DNA from: Tsukamurella sp. M9C
GTDB taxonomy: Bacteria; Actinomycetota; Actinomycetes; Mycobacteriales; Mycobacteriaceae
DNA: 64,000 nucleotides
Direction of reading: 5' to 3'
Assembly (NCBI RefSeq): GCF_020169415.1
Contig: NZ_JAIULG010000015.1
Location: 17,341-81,340, forward strand
Below, in pieces: positions 1 to 8,717 of this stretch. Both the position numbers and the translations under genes were made by a program. The notes beneath the pieces are model-generated. The model was not told the origin of the DNA, did no database searches, and was given only the letters and a program-made list of their open reading frames with translations. Each line of letters begins with the position of its first letter. Position 1 is the stretch's first letter.

Positions 1-1654
1 CGCGCGCCACCACGCCCAGGGCCGCGTCGATGATCTTGAAGTCCTGGCTGAACCGGGTGACCGGTTGCGACTCGGCCCAGACCACGATCAGCTCGCCGGG
101 CTCGAACCCCGCCTGCTCCTGCACCGCGGCGATGAGAGTCTCATCGTGCAGGTGGCCGTCGCCGAAGTTGAAGCCGATCATGGTGTTGCACACCAGCTCG
201 CCCTCGCGGAGGGTGCGCTGCTCGACATCGGGCACGTGGCTCAACAGGGTCGAGAACAGGCCGCGGCCGTTGCTGTGCAACGCCCGCCAACCGAGGCCCA
301 TGTTCATGAGCGTCTCGGCCCACTCGCGGGAGACGCCGGTGGCGACGAACTGGTCGACGGTGTTCGTCGTCTGCCGCTGCACCCGGTTCAGCTTCTCCTC
401 GGCGCCGGGCGCGAAAGCCCACATGCCGGTCGCCCAGTTGCCGGCGTACTGGCGCAGCGACGGCAGGAAGGAGACCTTGTCGGGCCGGATGTTGCCCAGC
501 ACGGGGAAGAAGAGGAGTGCGGCGAGCACGACCAGGATCAGCCACGACGGAGACATGTCGAGCACCGAATAGCCGTCCTGCGCGGGGAACCCGACGAACA
601 GGAACAACGCGGTGTACGCGAACAGCAGGTTCCACTCCAGGGGGACCGCCAGCGGGAACGTGGAGATGATGAAGAGGTGGTAGCACACCATGAAAACGGC
701 GCACACCACGGTGACGGTCCGGTTCATGGAGAACAGCAGGATGAGGGGCGCGACGATCTCCACGAACGTGCCCAACCCCTCGGCCATGAACCGGGCGAGG
801 CGCGACGGCAGCAGGTCGTGCGGGGCGTTGCGGTAGTGGGCGCGCCGGAGGCCCTTGAAGGGCATGCACGGCGAGTTGGACACCATCACGGGGATGACGT
901 TGATGAAGTGCTTGCCGATCTTCGACATGCCGGCGCCAACCCAGACAACCACGATGAGCAGCTTGAGCCCGACGATCATCGTGGCGAAGGACAGGAGCGG
1001 CAGCAGCCCGAACATGATCAGTGCGGGCATGTACTGCTCGCCGCGCGCGGCCAGGAAGATCGTCTTGTCCCGCAGGCCGATCAGGACCAGCAGGGCGACG
1101 GGGGCGATCATCAGCCAGGGCGCCACCAGCTCGTACGGCGACGAGTCGGTCACGATCACGCCGGGGAGCGCGATGCCCAGCACCAGCGAGGCGAGCAGCA
1201 GCCAGTACAGGCCGACGTCGAGCGCGGTGCGCCGCGTCCCGGTGGTGCCCGGGACCCAGGTGTAGGGGCGCAGCCGGATCGTTCCGGTGCGGGCCCAGAA
1301 CCGGATTCCACCGGTCATCGGCTTGATCTTGAAGGTCAGCGGGCCCCACGCGCCGGCGACGCCGATGGCCTCGAGCAGGGTGGTCCACAGCACCAGCTTC
1401 TGGTACACGATGGGCTGGTTCCACCAGGTCGAGACCTCCCAGAAGTGCAGGCCCGAGGTGGCGGTGGCGAAGAGCACGCCGCCGAAGGCGTACAGCACCA
1501 GCAGCTTCACGACGTAGATGACGAAGGCGACCTTCTGGGTGCCGAAGCCGTGGTCCACCCAGCGCTGGGTGGCGAAGCGGAGGCGGTCCTGGAGCGGGCG
1601 GGTGATGAACTCCGCCGGATCGACCTCGGGGAGGTCGGGTTTCATGAATCCCAT
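1..1654 (-). CDS. DUF3556-like multi-pass membrane protein (3' end beyond window)
   Basis: The protein starts MGFMKPDLPEVDP and reads on without a stop to base 1, so its C-terminus lies outside. GGAAGG nine bases before ATG 1654 favours that start over ATG 1645. About seven hydrophobic stretches alternate with soluble loops, and the visible C-terminal half (from about residue 430) is soluble. It resembles the actinobacterial DUF3556 family, which I recognise only by general pattern. It follows the acyl-CoA synthetase by 27 bases on the same strand, so the two are probably co-transcribed and may act together in lipid handling at the membrane. Function unknown. Confidence 0.7.
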   Translation of the reverse strand, partial: MGFMKPDLPEVDPAEFITRPLQDRLRFATQRWVDHGFGTQKVAFVIYVVKLLVLYAFGGVLFATATSGLHFWEVSTWWNQPIVYQKLVLWTTLLEAIGVAGAWGPLTFKIKPMTGGIRFWARTGTIRLRPYTWVPGTTGTRRTALDVGLYWLLLASLVLGIALPGVIVTDSSPYELVAPWLMIAPVALLVLIGLRDKTIFLAARGEQYMPALIMFGLLPLLSFATMIVGLKLLIVVVWVGAGMSKIGKHFINVIPVMVSNSPCMPFKGLRRAHYRNAPHDLLPSRLARFMAEGLGTFVEIVAPLILLFSMNRTVTVVCAVFMVCYHLFIISTFPLAVPLEWNLLFAYTALFLFVGFPAQDGYSVLDMSPSWLILVVLAALLFFPVLGNIRPDKVSFLPSLRQYAGNWATGMWAFAPGAEEKLNRVQRQTTNTVDQFVATGVSREWAETLMNMGLGWRALHSNGRGLFSTLLSHVPDVEQRTLREGELVCNTMIGFNFGDGHLHDETLIAAVQEQAGFEPGELIVVWAESQPVTRFSQDFKIIDAALGVVAR

Positions 1655-1681
1655 GAGAGAAGTCCTTCCGGGGGAATCGGA

Positions 1682-3154
1682 TCAGGCGGTGGGGGCGGCG
1701 GCGTCGAGGCGACGCAGGGCGGGCTTGTCGATCTTGCCGACGGGGTTCTTCGGCAGCGCGTCGAGCACGGTGATCGCGACGGGCTGCTTGTACTTCGCGA
1801 GCTGCTCGCGGGCGTGCGCGGCGAGGGCGTCGACGTCGAGCCGCACGCCCGGCGCGGCCGAGACGTAGAGCACGGGCAGCTCGCCGTACTTGGCGTCCGG
1901 CCGGCCGATCACCGCGGCCTCGGCGACTCCGGTCACGCCGTACACCGCGGTCTCGATCTCCTTGGGGTAGATGTTCTCCCCGCCGCGGATGATCATGTCC
2001 TTCGCGCGGTCCACGAGACGGAGGTAGCCGTCCTCGTCGAGGATGCCCACGTCGCCGGTGTGCAGCCACCCGTCGACGATCGTCTTCGCGGTCTCCTCGG
2101 GCCGGCCGAGGTAGCCGCGCATGATGTTCGGTCCCGCGAGCAGCACCTCGCCCGGCTCGCCGACGGGGACGTCGGCACCGTCGGGCCCGGCGATCCGGAC
2201 CCGCTGGCCGGGCAGCGCCACCCCCACGCTGCCCACCTTGCGCACCCCGTCGAGCGGGTTGCACGTCGCGGCGCAGGTGCACTCGGACAGGCCGTAGCCC
2301 TCGATCAGGGGGAAGGCGAAGCGGGCCTCGAAGCCCTCCAACAGTTCCCGGCTCGCGGGCGCGGCCCCGCACACGCCGAAGCGCACCTTTGACAGGTCGG
2401 GCCGCACCTCGGGCGGCAGTCCCGCCAGCATCGTGTAGATCGTGGGAACCGCGGAGAAGTACGTCGCGCCGGTCTCCTCGAGAACCTGGAAGAAGGTGCG
2501 CGGGTCGAATCGGCCCGCGATGGTCACGCGGCCGCCGCCGCGTAGGGGATTGAGCGTCGAGACCACGATGGCGTTGACGTGGAACAGCGGCAGGATCAGC
2601 AGGCTGTGATCGTCGGCGTCGAAGTCGAAGGCCGCGGAGGACATCTCGCTCATCGCGACCAGGTTCGCGTGGTCGAGCATCACGCCCTTCGGGCGCCCCG
2701 TGGTGCCGGAGGTGTAGATCAGCAGCGCGAGGTCCGACGGTGCCGCGACCGGCTCCGCAGTGTCGGGCGCGTGTCCGAGCAACGCGTCCGCGGCGATCAC
2801 CGTGACCCCCGCCGGCGCGCCGGCCTCGGTGACCAGGACCGCCGCGCCCGCATCCTGCACCTGGTACTCCACCTCGGGCTGTGCGAGGTACGGATTGATC
2901 GGGGTCGCGGCCGCGCCCAGGTGCCAGGACGCGAACAGGGTGACCACGAGCAGTGCCGTGTTCGGCAACTTCACCGCGACCACGTCCCCGGGGCCGACGC
3001 CCGCCGCGCGCAGGGCGGCGGCGGCGCTGCGCACGGCACCGTCGAAGGCGGCGTTGTCGAGGTCGACGGCGTCGTCGGCGACCGCGGGCGCGTGCGGGGC
3101 CGCGGCGGCACGCGCCGCGGGCAGGTGGGCGAAGGTGGTGAAGTCGTACGTCAC
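1682..3154 (-). CDS. AMP-forming acyl-CoA synthetase (class I adenylating enzyme)
   Basis: 490 residues. The adenylation signature is intact: phosphate loop IYTSGTTGRPKG (about residue 155), GYGLSECT (about 285), DGWLHTGDVG (about 365), GGENIYPKEIE (about 395) and the C-terminal lysine motif PKNPVGKIDK. The family activates a carboxylic acid with ATP and transfers it to CoA; the substrate cannot be read from sequence, and a medium- or long-chain fatty acid is likely. GTG 3154 has AGGAG five bases upstream; an upstream ATG at 3184 would add ten residues. It heads a two-gene operon with the membrane protein and diverges from a PucR-type regulator, the probable controller. Confidence 0.9.
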   Translation of the reverse strand: MTYDFTTFAHLPAARAAAAPHAPAVADDAVDLDNAAFDGAVRSAAAALRAAGVGPGDVVAVKLPNTALLVVTLFASWHLGAAATPINPYLAQPEVEYQVQDAGAAVLVTEAGAPAGVTVIAADALLGHAPDTAEPVAAPSDLALLIYTSGTTGRPKGVMLDHANLVAMSEMSSAAFDFDADDHSLLILPLFHVNAIVVSTLNPLRGGGRVTIAGRFDPRTFFQVLEETGATYFSAVPTIYTMLAGLPPEVRPDLSKVRFGVCGAAPASRELLEGFEARFAFPLIEGYGLSECTCAATCNPLDGVRKVGSVGVALPGQRVRIAGPDGADVPVGEPGEVLLAGPNIMRGYLGRPEETAKTIVDGWLHTGDVGILDEDGYLRLVDRAKDMIIRGGENIYPKEIETAVYGVTGVAEAAVIGRPDAKYGELPVLYVSAAPGVRLDVDALAAHAREQLAKYKQPVAITVLDALPKNPVGKIDKPALRRLDAAAPTA

Positions 3155-3204
3155 GGTGGCTCCTAGTCCGGTGGGTGCATCCACGGTAGGTCGCCCGTGA
3201 CCGG

Positions 3205-3262
3205 GGTCACATCGTCCACCGGCGACGAGATGTGACCTCGCATTCGTCCTCGCAGGACGAAT
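3205..3262. promoter_or_regulatory. Two perfect inverted repeats in the acyl-CoA synthetase / PucR intergenic region
   Basis: GGTCACATC (3205-3213) pairs exactly with GATGTGACC (3229-3237) over a 15-base spacer. ATTCGTCCT (3242-3250) pairs exactly with AGGACGAAT (3254-3262) over 3 bases. Both lie between two divergent starts and look like operators, most likely for the adjacent regulator. The first is not a CRP site, since the half-sites have the opposite orientation. Confidence 0.6.
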
Positions 3263-3290
3263 TCGTCGATGATCGGGCCGGAATCGTCGC

Positions 3291-3296
3291 TAAGAT
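3291..3296 (+). promoter_or_regulatory. -10 box TAAGAT of a probable leaderless transcript
   Basis: TAAGAT ends seven bases before ATG 3303 and no ribosome binding site precedes that ATG. This is the spacing expected when transcription starts on the A of the start codon. No convincing -35 was seen. Confidence 0.5.
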
Positions 3297-3302
3297 TTGG
3301 TG

Positions 3303-4523
3303 ATGGAACCCGACGCGCCGCGCAGGCTGATCGCCCGGCTACTGAGCGCGGCGTCCCGGCGCGCGGTGTCGGACGCCATGACCGAGCGGATCGCCGCGGA
3401 CCTCCCCGACCTGCGAGCCGACGACGCGATCCTCGGCGCGTTGGCCGCGAGCGTCGAGGCCAACGTCGAGAACGTGACCCACGCCATCGTGCTCGACGTC
3501 CCGGTGGAGCGGGTCGAGGTCCCGCTGGCCGCGCTCGAGTACCCGCGCCGCGTGGCGCAGCGCGGCATGGCCGCGACGTCTCTCGTCCGCGCCTACTACC
3601 TGGGCCAGCAGACGATGATCGCCCTCATCGGCGACGCCGTCGACGCGGAGGCCGGGGTGGAGCAGGACCTGCGTGAGGCCGCGATGCGCTGGCTGGTGGG
3701 CTGGTCCTTCGACTACAACGACGTCGTCACCCGCCGCGTCCTCGACGAGTACGAGACCGAGCGCGCGGCGTGGGTGGACGCCCGCAGCGGCGCGCGGACG
3801 GTGCGCGTCCTCGAGGTTCTCGACGGCGAGGTGCCGAGCGTGGCCGCGGCGTCCGCGAGCATCCGGTACCCCCTGCGCGCCACCCACATCGGGATGGTCG
3901 TCTGGTACGCCGAGGGCGTCGACGAGGTCGAGCGGATCGAGCGCTTCCTCCGCGAGCTCGGGGCGGCGGCGGGCGCCGCCGCGCCGCCGCTCACGGTCGC
4001 GGTCGACCGGCTCACCGCGTGGGCGTGGCTGCCGGTCGCGGACGGGGACGCGGCGGTCGCGGACGCGCGGGAATTCGCCGCCGCCGACTCGGAGGCGCCG
4101 CGGGTGGTGTTCGGGCCGCCGCGGGACGGACTGGAGGGCTTCCGCGCGACGAACCGGGCGGCCCGTGAGGTGCGGCGGGTGGCGGATGCGACGGACGCGC
4201 GGCTGCTGGTCGCGACGGATCCCGGGGTGGGCCTGGCGGCCCTCGTCGCGCACGACGTCGCCGCGGCGCGGGCCTGGGCCGACGGGGTGCTCGGGGAGCT
4301 GACCGGGGTGTCCGCCGCCGACGAGCGGCTGCGCAGCACGCTCGAGATCTTCCTGCGCACCGGCGGCAGTTTCAAGGCCACCGCAGAACAGCAGCTCCTG
4401 CACGCCAACTCGGTGAAGTACCGGGTGCGCCGCGCGGTGGCGCGGCGGGGCCGCGAGATCGGCGACGACCGGCTCGACGTCGAGGTGGCGCTCGCGGTGC
4501 GCCGGATCTTCGGAGCGGGCTAG
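3303..4523 (+). CDS. PucR/CdaR-type helix-turn-helix transcriptional regulator
   Basis: 406 residues. The N-terminal half carries an RsbT-type sensor-like helical region (LVRAYYLGQQTMIALIGDAV, about 93-112). The middle resembles a degenerate GGDEF-like PucR domain, and the C-terminus has the PucR HTH pattern (LRSTLEIFLRTGGSFKATAE, then LHANSVKYRVRRA). ATG 3303 is chosen for the -10 box immediately upstream; GTG 3300 is the alternative. It diverges from the acyl-CoA synthetase operon and is convergent with the monooxygenase pair, overlapping its last gene by four bases. Such proteins usually activate neighbouring catabolic genes in response to substrate. Ligand unknown. Confidence 0.85.
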   Translation: MEPDAPRRLIARLLSAASRRAVSDAMTERIAADLPDLRADDAILGALAASVEANVENVTHAIVLDVPVERVEVPLAALEYPRRVAQRGMAATSLVRAYYLGQQTMIALIGDAVDAEAGVEQDLREAAMRWLVGWSFDYNDVVTRRVLDEYETERAAWVDARSGARTVRVLEVLDGEVPSVAAASASIRYPLRATHIGMVVWYAEGVDEVERIERFLRELGAAAGAAAPPLTVAVDRLTAWAWLPVADGDAAVADAREFAAADSEAPRVVFGPPRDGLEGFRATNRAAREVRRVADATDARLLVATDPGVGLAALVAHDVAAARAWADGVLGELTGVSAADERLRSTLEIFLRTGGSFKATAEQQLLHANSVKYRVRRAVARRGREIGDDRLDVEVALAVRRIFGAG

Positions 4524-5884
4524 GTGCGCGCCTGCACTCGGCGGTGCGGCACCGGGAGCCCCAGGTTGTCGCGCAGCGTGCTCGCCTCGGCGTAGTCGGC
4601 CCGCAGGACCCCGCGGTCCTGCAGCAGCGGCACGACGCGATCGACGAACTCGTCGAGCCCGGTCGGCACCAGGTGCGAGCCGAGGATGAAGCCGTCGGAC
4701 CCGTCCTGCTGGACGAAATCGTCGATCTGCGCGGCGACCTGCTCCGGCGTGCCGATCAGCGGCCCGCGCTCGAACTGGTCGATCACCACCTCGCGCAGCG
4801 ACAGCTTCTTCGCCTCGCCGACCTCGCGCAGCCGCTGCGCGGTCGCGAACCGGTCCTGGTGCACGAAGGCGCGCCCCTGGATGATCGGCGGCGCCTCCGG
4901 GTCGGGATCGATGGCGGGGACCGGGCCGTCGGGGTCGACGTCCGACAGGTCGCGGTTCCAGATCTGCTCCAACAGGATCAGGGCCGTCTGCCCGGTCACC
5001 TGACCGTGCACCACCTCGCGGTGCTTCTCGGCGGCGTCCGCCGGGGTGTCGCCGAGGACGAAGCTCGCGGACGGCAGGATCTTGATGTCGTCGGCGCCGC
5101 GGCCCGCGGCCACCGCGCGGGACTTGATGTCGCGGTAGAAGTCCGCGGCCTCGGGGAGCTTGCCGTAGGGGGAGAAGATCGCGTCGGCGTTCGCGGCGGC
5201 GAACTGCCGGCCCTGCGGCGAGACGCCCGCCTGCAGGACCACCGGGCGGCCCTGCGGGCTGCGCGGCACGGTGAACGTGCCCTCGATGTCGAACTGCTCG
5301 CCGCGGATGCCGAAGTCGCCGGTGCCCGGATCGGCGACGAAGCGGCCGCCGGTCTTGTCCGCCAGGGGCTCGGCCTCGCCCCAGCTGTCCCACAGCGCCC
5401 GGACCGCCTCGAGGGTCTCCTCGGCGCGCACGTACCGGTCGGCCGGGTCCAGGTAGCCGCCGCGCCGGAAGTTCTGGCCGGTGAATGCGTCGAAGGAGGT
5501 CACCACGTTCCACGCGGCGCGGTCGCCGGAGAGCTGGTCCAGGCTCGCGAACCGGCGCGCCAGCTCGTAGGGCTCGTTGAACGTCGCGTTGACGGTGCCG
5601 GCGAGGCCCAGGTGCTGCGTGACGGCGGCCAGCGACGCCAGCACGGTGAAGGTGTCGGGGCGTCCGATGATGTCCTGGTCGAAGACCTGCCCGGCGCGCT
5701 CGCGCAGGATCAGGCCCTCGGCGAGGAAGAAGAAGTCGAACCGGCCCCGCTCGGCGGTGCGCGCCGTGTGTTCGAAGCTGCTGAAGTCGATCTGGCTTCC
5801 CGCGTCCGGGTGCCACCACGCCGTGTGGTGGTTCACCCCGCCCAGGTAGGCGCCCAGGATGGCCTGCTTCTTGTTCTCGCTCAT
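4520..5884 (-). CDS. FMN-dependent LLM-class monooxygenase, NtaA/SnaA/DszA-like
   Basis: 454 residues of the bacterial luciferase-like TIM-barrel fold. Family features are GGVNHHTAWWHPDAGS near the N-terminus, FFFLAEGL, the segment around RAAWNVVTSFD (about 139-149) and RYVRAEETLEAVRALWDSW (about 168-186), all characteristic of the NtaA/SnaA/DszA branch. Members need FMNH2 from a separate reductase and oxidise sulfur or nitrogen compounds; the substrate here is unknown. ATG 5884 has GGAG six bases upstream. It is the second gene of a pair, nine bases after the previous stop. Confidence 0.9.
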   Translation of the reverse strand: MSENKKQAILGAYLGGVNHHTAWWHPDAGSQIDFSSFEHTARTAERGRFDFFFLAEGLILRERAGQVFDQDIIGRPDTFTVLASLAAVTQHLGLAGTVNATFNEPYELARRFASLDQLSGDRAAWNVVTSFDAFTGQNFRRGGYLDPADRYVRAEETLEAVRALWDSWGEAEPLADKTGGRFVADPGTGDFGIRGEQFDIEGTFTVPRSPQGRPVVLQAGVSPQGRQFAAANADAIFSPYGKLPEAADFYRDIKSRAVAAGRGADDIKILPSASFVLGDTPADAAEKHREVVHGQVTGQTALILLEQIWNRDLSDVDPDGPVPAIDPDPEAPPIIQGRAFVHQDRFATAQRLREVGEAKKLSLREVVIDQFERGPLIGTPEQVAAQIDDFVQQDGSDGFILGSHLVPTGLDEFVDRVVPLLQDRGVLRADYAEASTLRDNLGLPVPHRRVQART

Positions 5885-5893
5885 GGCGTCTCC

Positions 5894-7114
5894 TCAGACG
5901 GTCGCGTAGCGGTTGGGGACGGTCGACGGCAGGCCCAGCAGGGCGCGGAGCGGACCGTCGGGGTACTCCGTGCGGAATCGGCCGCGGGCCTGCAGCGCGG
6001 GGACCAGGCGGCGGGTGATCGCGGTGAGGTCGTCGGGCAGCGCGCCGGGGCGCAGGCGCACCCCGTCAACGCCGGCGTCCGACCAGTCGAGGAGCAGGTC
6101 GGCGAGGTCGTCCGCGGAGCCGGCGAAGATCGCGGCGTCGGAGGTGAACGGGGATCCGGCGGCCGCGTCGAGCCGGGCCAGGCGCTCGGTGCCGGATTCG
6201 GTTCCGCTGTCGAGGAACACGACCACATCGGCGTACACCCGCAGCCGCTCCCCGTCGCGCCCCACGCGCCGGGCGGCCTCGTCGACCAGGGCGAGGACGG
6301 GGGCGGGCCCGTCCGCGAGGGTGGGGGTCACGAACAGTAGATCGGCGGCGCGGGCGGCGAACTCGTACGGAACCGGAGCGTGTCCCAGCGCCGCCACCAC
6401 CGGCTGCCCCTGGGGCGGTCGCGGCGTGATCGACGGCCCGCGGACCGAGAAGAAGCGCCCGGAGAAGTCCGCGCGGTGCAGCTTGTCCCGGTCGATGAAG
6501 CGGCGCGTCGCGACGTCGCGGATCTCCGCGTCGTCCTCCCAGCTGTCCCAGAGACGGCGGGCGACCTCGACGGCGTCGGCGGCCTCGTCGAACAGGTCGA
6601 GGAGGGCCTGCGACGGCTGCGATCCGGCGAGTTCGGCGGGCGTCGGGTCCGCGATGGTCCGGCGCCCGAAATGCGCCGCCTCGGCCGCGGTCGGCGAGAT
6701 GCGCGGCTGCCAGCCCGCGCGGCCGCGCGAGGTGTAGTCGAGGGTCGCGATCGCGGTGGAGACGTGGAAGGGCTCGGTGTGCGTGGTCGTCACAGTCGGT
6801 ATCAGGCCGATGTGGGAGGTCGACGGGGCGATCAGCGCGGCGATGAGGTGCGCGTCGACACGGCTGCGGACCCGGCCGACGTCGTGCGACGGCACGCGCA
6901 GGGCGTCCTCGATCGAGACGAAGTCGAGCAGCCCGGTCTCGGCGTCGCTCGCGAGGTCGGTCCAGTACCCCGCCGAGCCGAGTTCCCGCGGCCGCGCGGC
7001 GGGTTCGCGCCAGGCCGCCGGGTGCCATCCGGCGCCGTCCAGCGCGACGCCGAGATGCAGCTCCGGCGCCCCTCCCGTCGGCCGGTCCGCGGAGGAGGAT
7101 GCGTTCTGCGCCAT
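5894..7114 (-). CDS. LLM-class flavin-dependent oxidoreductase (divergent paralogue)
   Basis: 406 residues, luciferase-like. DFVSIEDALRVPS, SHIGLIPTVTTTHTEPFHVSTAIATLDYTSRGRAGWQPR and VARRLWDSWEDD align with the downstream monooxygenase, but the protein is shorter and lacks some NtaA insertions. ATG 7114 (MAQNASS) has GGGAA upstream; the frame stays open for 22 further codons. The pair probably forms one operon for a sulfur- or nitrogen-containing compound, with the divergent MFS gene as a candidate transporter. No flavin reductase is encoded nearby. Confidence 0.85.
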   Translation of the reverse strand: MAQNASSSADRPTGGAPELHLGVALDGAGWHPAAWREPAARPRELGSAGYWTDLASDAETGLLDFVSIEDALRVPSHDVGRVRSRVDAHLIAALIAPSTSHIGLIPTVTTTHTEPFHVSTAIATLDYTSRGRAGWQPRISPTAAEAAHFGRRTIADPTPAELAGSQPSQALLDLFDEAADAVEVARRLWDSWEDDAEIRDVATRRFIDRDKLHRADFSGRFFSVRGPSITPRPPQGQPVVAALGHAPVPYEFAARAADLLFVTPTLADGPAPVLALVDEAARRVGRDGERLRVYADVVVFLDSGTESGTERLARLDAAAGSPFTSDAAIFAGSADDLADLLLDWSDAGVDGVRLRPGALPDDLTAITRRLVPALQARGRFRTEYPDGPLRALLGLPSTVPNRYATV

Positions 7115-7267
7115 GTGGTTCCCGTCTCGTGGTGATCGGATCTGGACACTCACGTTCGTCCCGTGCCCGTCCGGCGTCAACGATTCGGATCATCCCGATC
7201 CGGGGGAAATGTCCACGGCCACCACGGGTTTGCATCCGTCGTGGAGACGTTGCGAAACGGGGGATCC

Positions 7268-8704
7268 GTGCGGGCGAGGCCGCGGGGCCGCTCCCGGTGG
7301 GAGGTACTGGTGTGCTGCCTCGCGGGGTTCGCGACGCTGCTCGATTCGGGTGCGGTGGCGGTCTCCCTCCCCGCGCTGCGCGCGCAGCTCGACGCCACCC
7401 CCGGGCAGACCCAATGGGTGCTCGCCGCCTACTCCTTGGGTTTCGGGCTGGCACTGGTTCCTGCGGGCCGGCTCGGCGACGTGCTGGGCCGGCGCAGGCT
7501 GTTCCTGGGCGGGGTCGCGGTGTTCTCGTCGTCGGCGCTGGTCTCCGCTCTCGCGGACGGGGCCTGGCAGGTCGTGGCCGCGCGCCTGCTGCAGGGCATC
7601 GCCGCGGGCGTCATCAGCTCGCAGGTGCTGGGCATCATCGCCGATCGGTTCACCGGGGTGCTCCGGGCCCGCGCGCTCGCCGCCTATGGCGTGGCGATCG
7701 GGCTGGCGGGCGTGGCCGGGCCGGTGACCGGGGGCCTGGTGCTCGGCCTGGCGGGGGAGGAGGCCGGCTGGCGGTGGGCGCTCGCGCTCAACGTCCCGTT
7801 CGGGGTGCTCGCGCTGGTGGGTGCCGCGGTGTTCCTGCGGCGCGACGGTGCGCCGCGCGGCGCGGCCCGGTTCGACCTCGTCGGGCTCGCGCTGCTGGCC
7901 GCCGCGGTGCTGCTGGTGCTGATCCCGCTCGTCGCCCGCCTCGGAGCGGCCGGAACGGGCGCCTGCGTCGTCGCGGCCGGAGCGGTCGTCGTGCTCCTCG
8001 TGCGCTGGGAGCGCGGCTACGCGCGCCGCGGCGGTACCCCGGTGCTCGTCCCCGAGCTGCTGGCCGCGCGCGGCTTCACCCTCGGTGCCGGTGTGGCGAC
8101 CTTCTACTTCGGTGCGGCGCTGTCCGCGAACACCGTCCTCACCATGTACCTCATCGAGCGCGAGGGGCTCAGCGCGCTGCAGGCGGCCCTGGTGCTGGTG
8201 GGAGGCGGTCTGGCCATGGCGGCGTCCTCCGGGATCGGGTGGCGGGTCGCCGCGCGGTTCGGCCGGGCGACGGTGGTCTGGGCGCTGGTCGCCGAGGCCG
8301 TGATCGTCGTCGCCTACGTGAGCGCCGTCGGCGTGCTCAGCGGCCCGGGCGTGCTGATCGTGGTCGCGGCCCTGTCGACCGCCTCGGGCGTGGCGTCGGG
8401 CCTCGTCGACGCCCCCAATCGGGCCCTGACGCTGGAGTACGCCCCGCCCGCGGCGAACGGCGTGGCGGCGGGCTTCCTCCAGCTGGTCCAGCGGCTGTCG
8501 GCGACGGTGGCCCTCACCGCGACGTCGGGCCTGTACCTGGCCCGCCCGCACGACGCGGGCGGACTGGTTCTCGCGCTGGCGTTGTGCCTCGCGATGTTCG
8601 TCGCGGGGCTGGGCTGCGCGGTGCTCGATGCGCGGCGCCGCGCGACCCGCCCGAGTTCCGCCGAGCACCAGGTCACTAAGCTGACGGTGCAACCGGCACC
8701 GTGA
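7268..8704 (+). CDS. MFS transporter, DHA2/EmrB-QacA type (14 membrane segments)
   Basis: About 478 residues. The opening is TLLDSGAVAVSLPALR and the motif A region is GRLGDVLGRRRLF; motif C is present around GVAGPVTGGLVLG. About fourteen hydrophobic segments fit the DHA2 drug:proton antiporter group. GTG 7268 (VRARPRGRSRWEV) is chosen for GGGGA just upstream; GTG 7241 is possible. It diverges from the LLM monooxygenase pair, so substrate or product movement for that pathway is plausible but unproven. It ends 13 bases before serA, so some read-through into serA may occur. Confidence 0.85.
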   Translation: MRARPRGRSRWEVLVCCLAGFATLLDSGAVAVSLPALRAQLDATPGQTQWVLAAYSLGFGLALVPAGRLGDVLGRRRLFLGGVAVFSSSALVSALADGAWQVVAARLLQGIAAGVISSQVLGIIADRFTGVLRARALAAYGVAIGLAGVAGPVTGGLVLGLAGEEAGWRWALALNVPFGVLALVGAAVFLRRDGAPRGAARFDLVGLALLAAAVLLVLIPLVARLGAAGTGACVVAAGAVVVLLVRWERGYARRGGTPVLVPELLAARGFTLGAGVATFYFGAALSANTVLTMYLIEREGLSALQAALVLVGGGLAMAASSGIGWRVAARFGRATVVWALVAEAVIVVAYVSAVGVLSGPGVLIVVAALSTASGVASGLVDAPNRALTLEYAPPAANGVAAGFLQLVQRLSATVALTATSGLYLARPHDAGGLVLALALCLAMFVAGLGCAVLDARRRATRPSSAEHQVTKLTVQPAP

Positions 8705-8717
8705 ATGAGGAGCGCAA

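Noticed and set aside
65..2392. Long plus-strand open frame opposite the membrane protein and acyl-CoA synthetase genes
   Set aside because: It is the codon shadow of GC-rich minus-strand genes with clear domains; its protein is low-complexity and matches no family pattern.
3205..3237. CRP/GlxR-type site
   Set aside because: Half-sites are TCACA...TGTGA, the reverse of TGTGA-N6-TCACA, and the spacer is too long.
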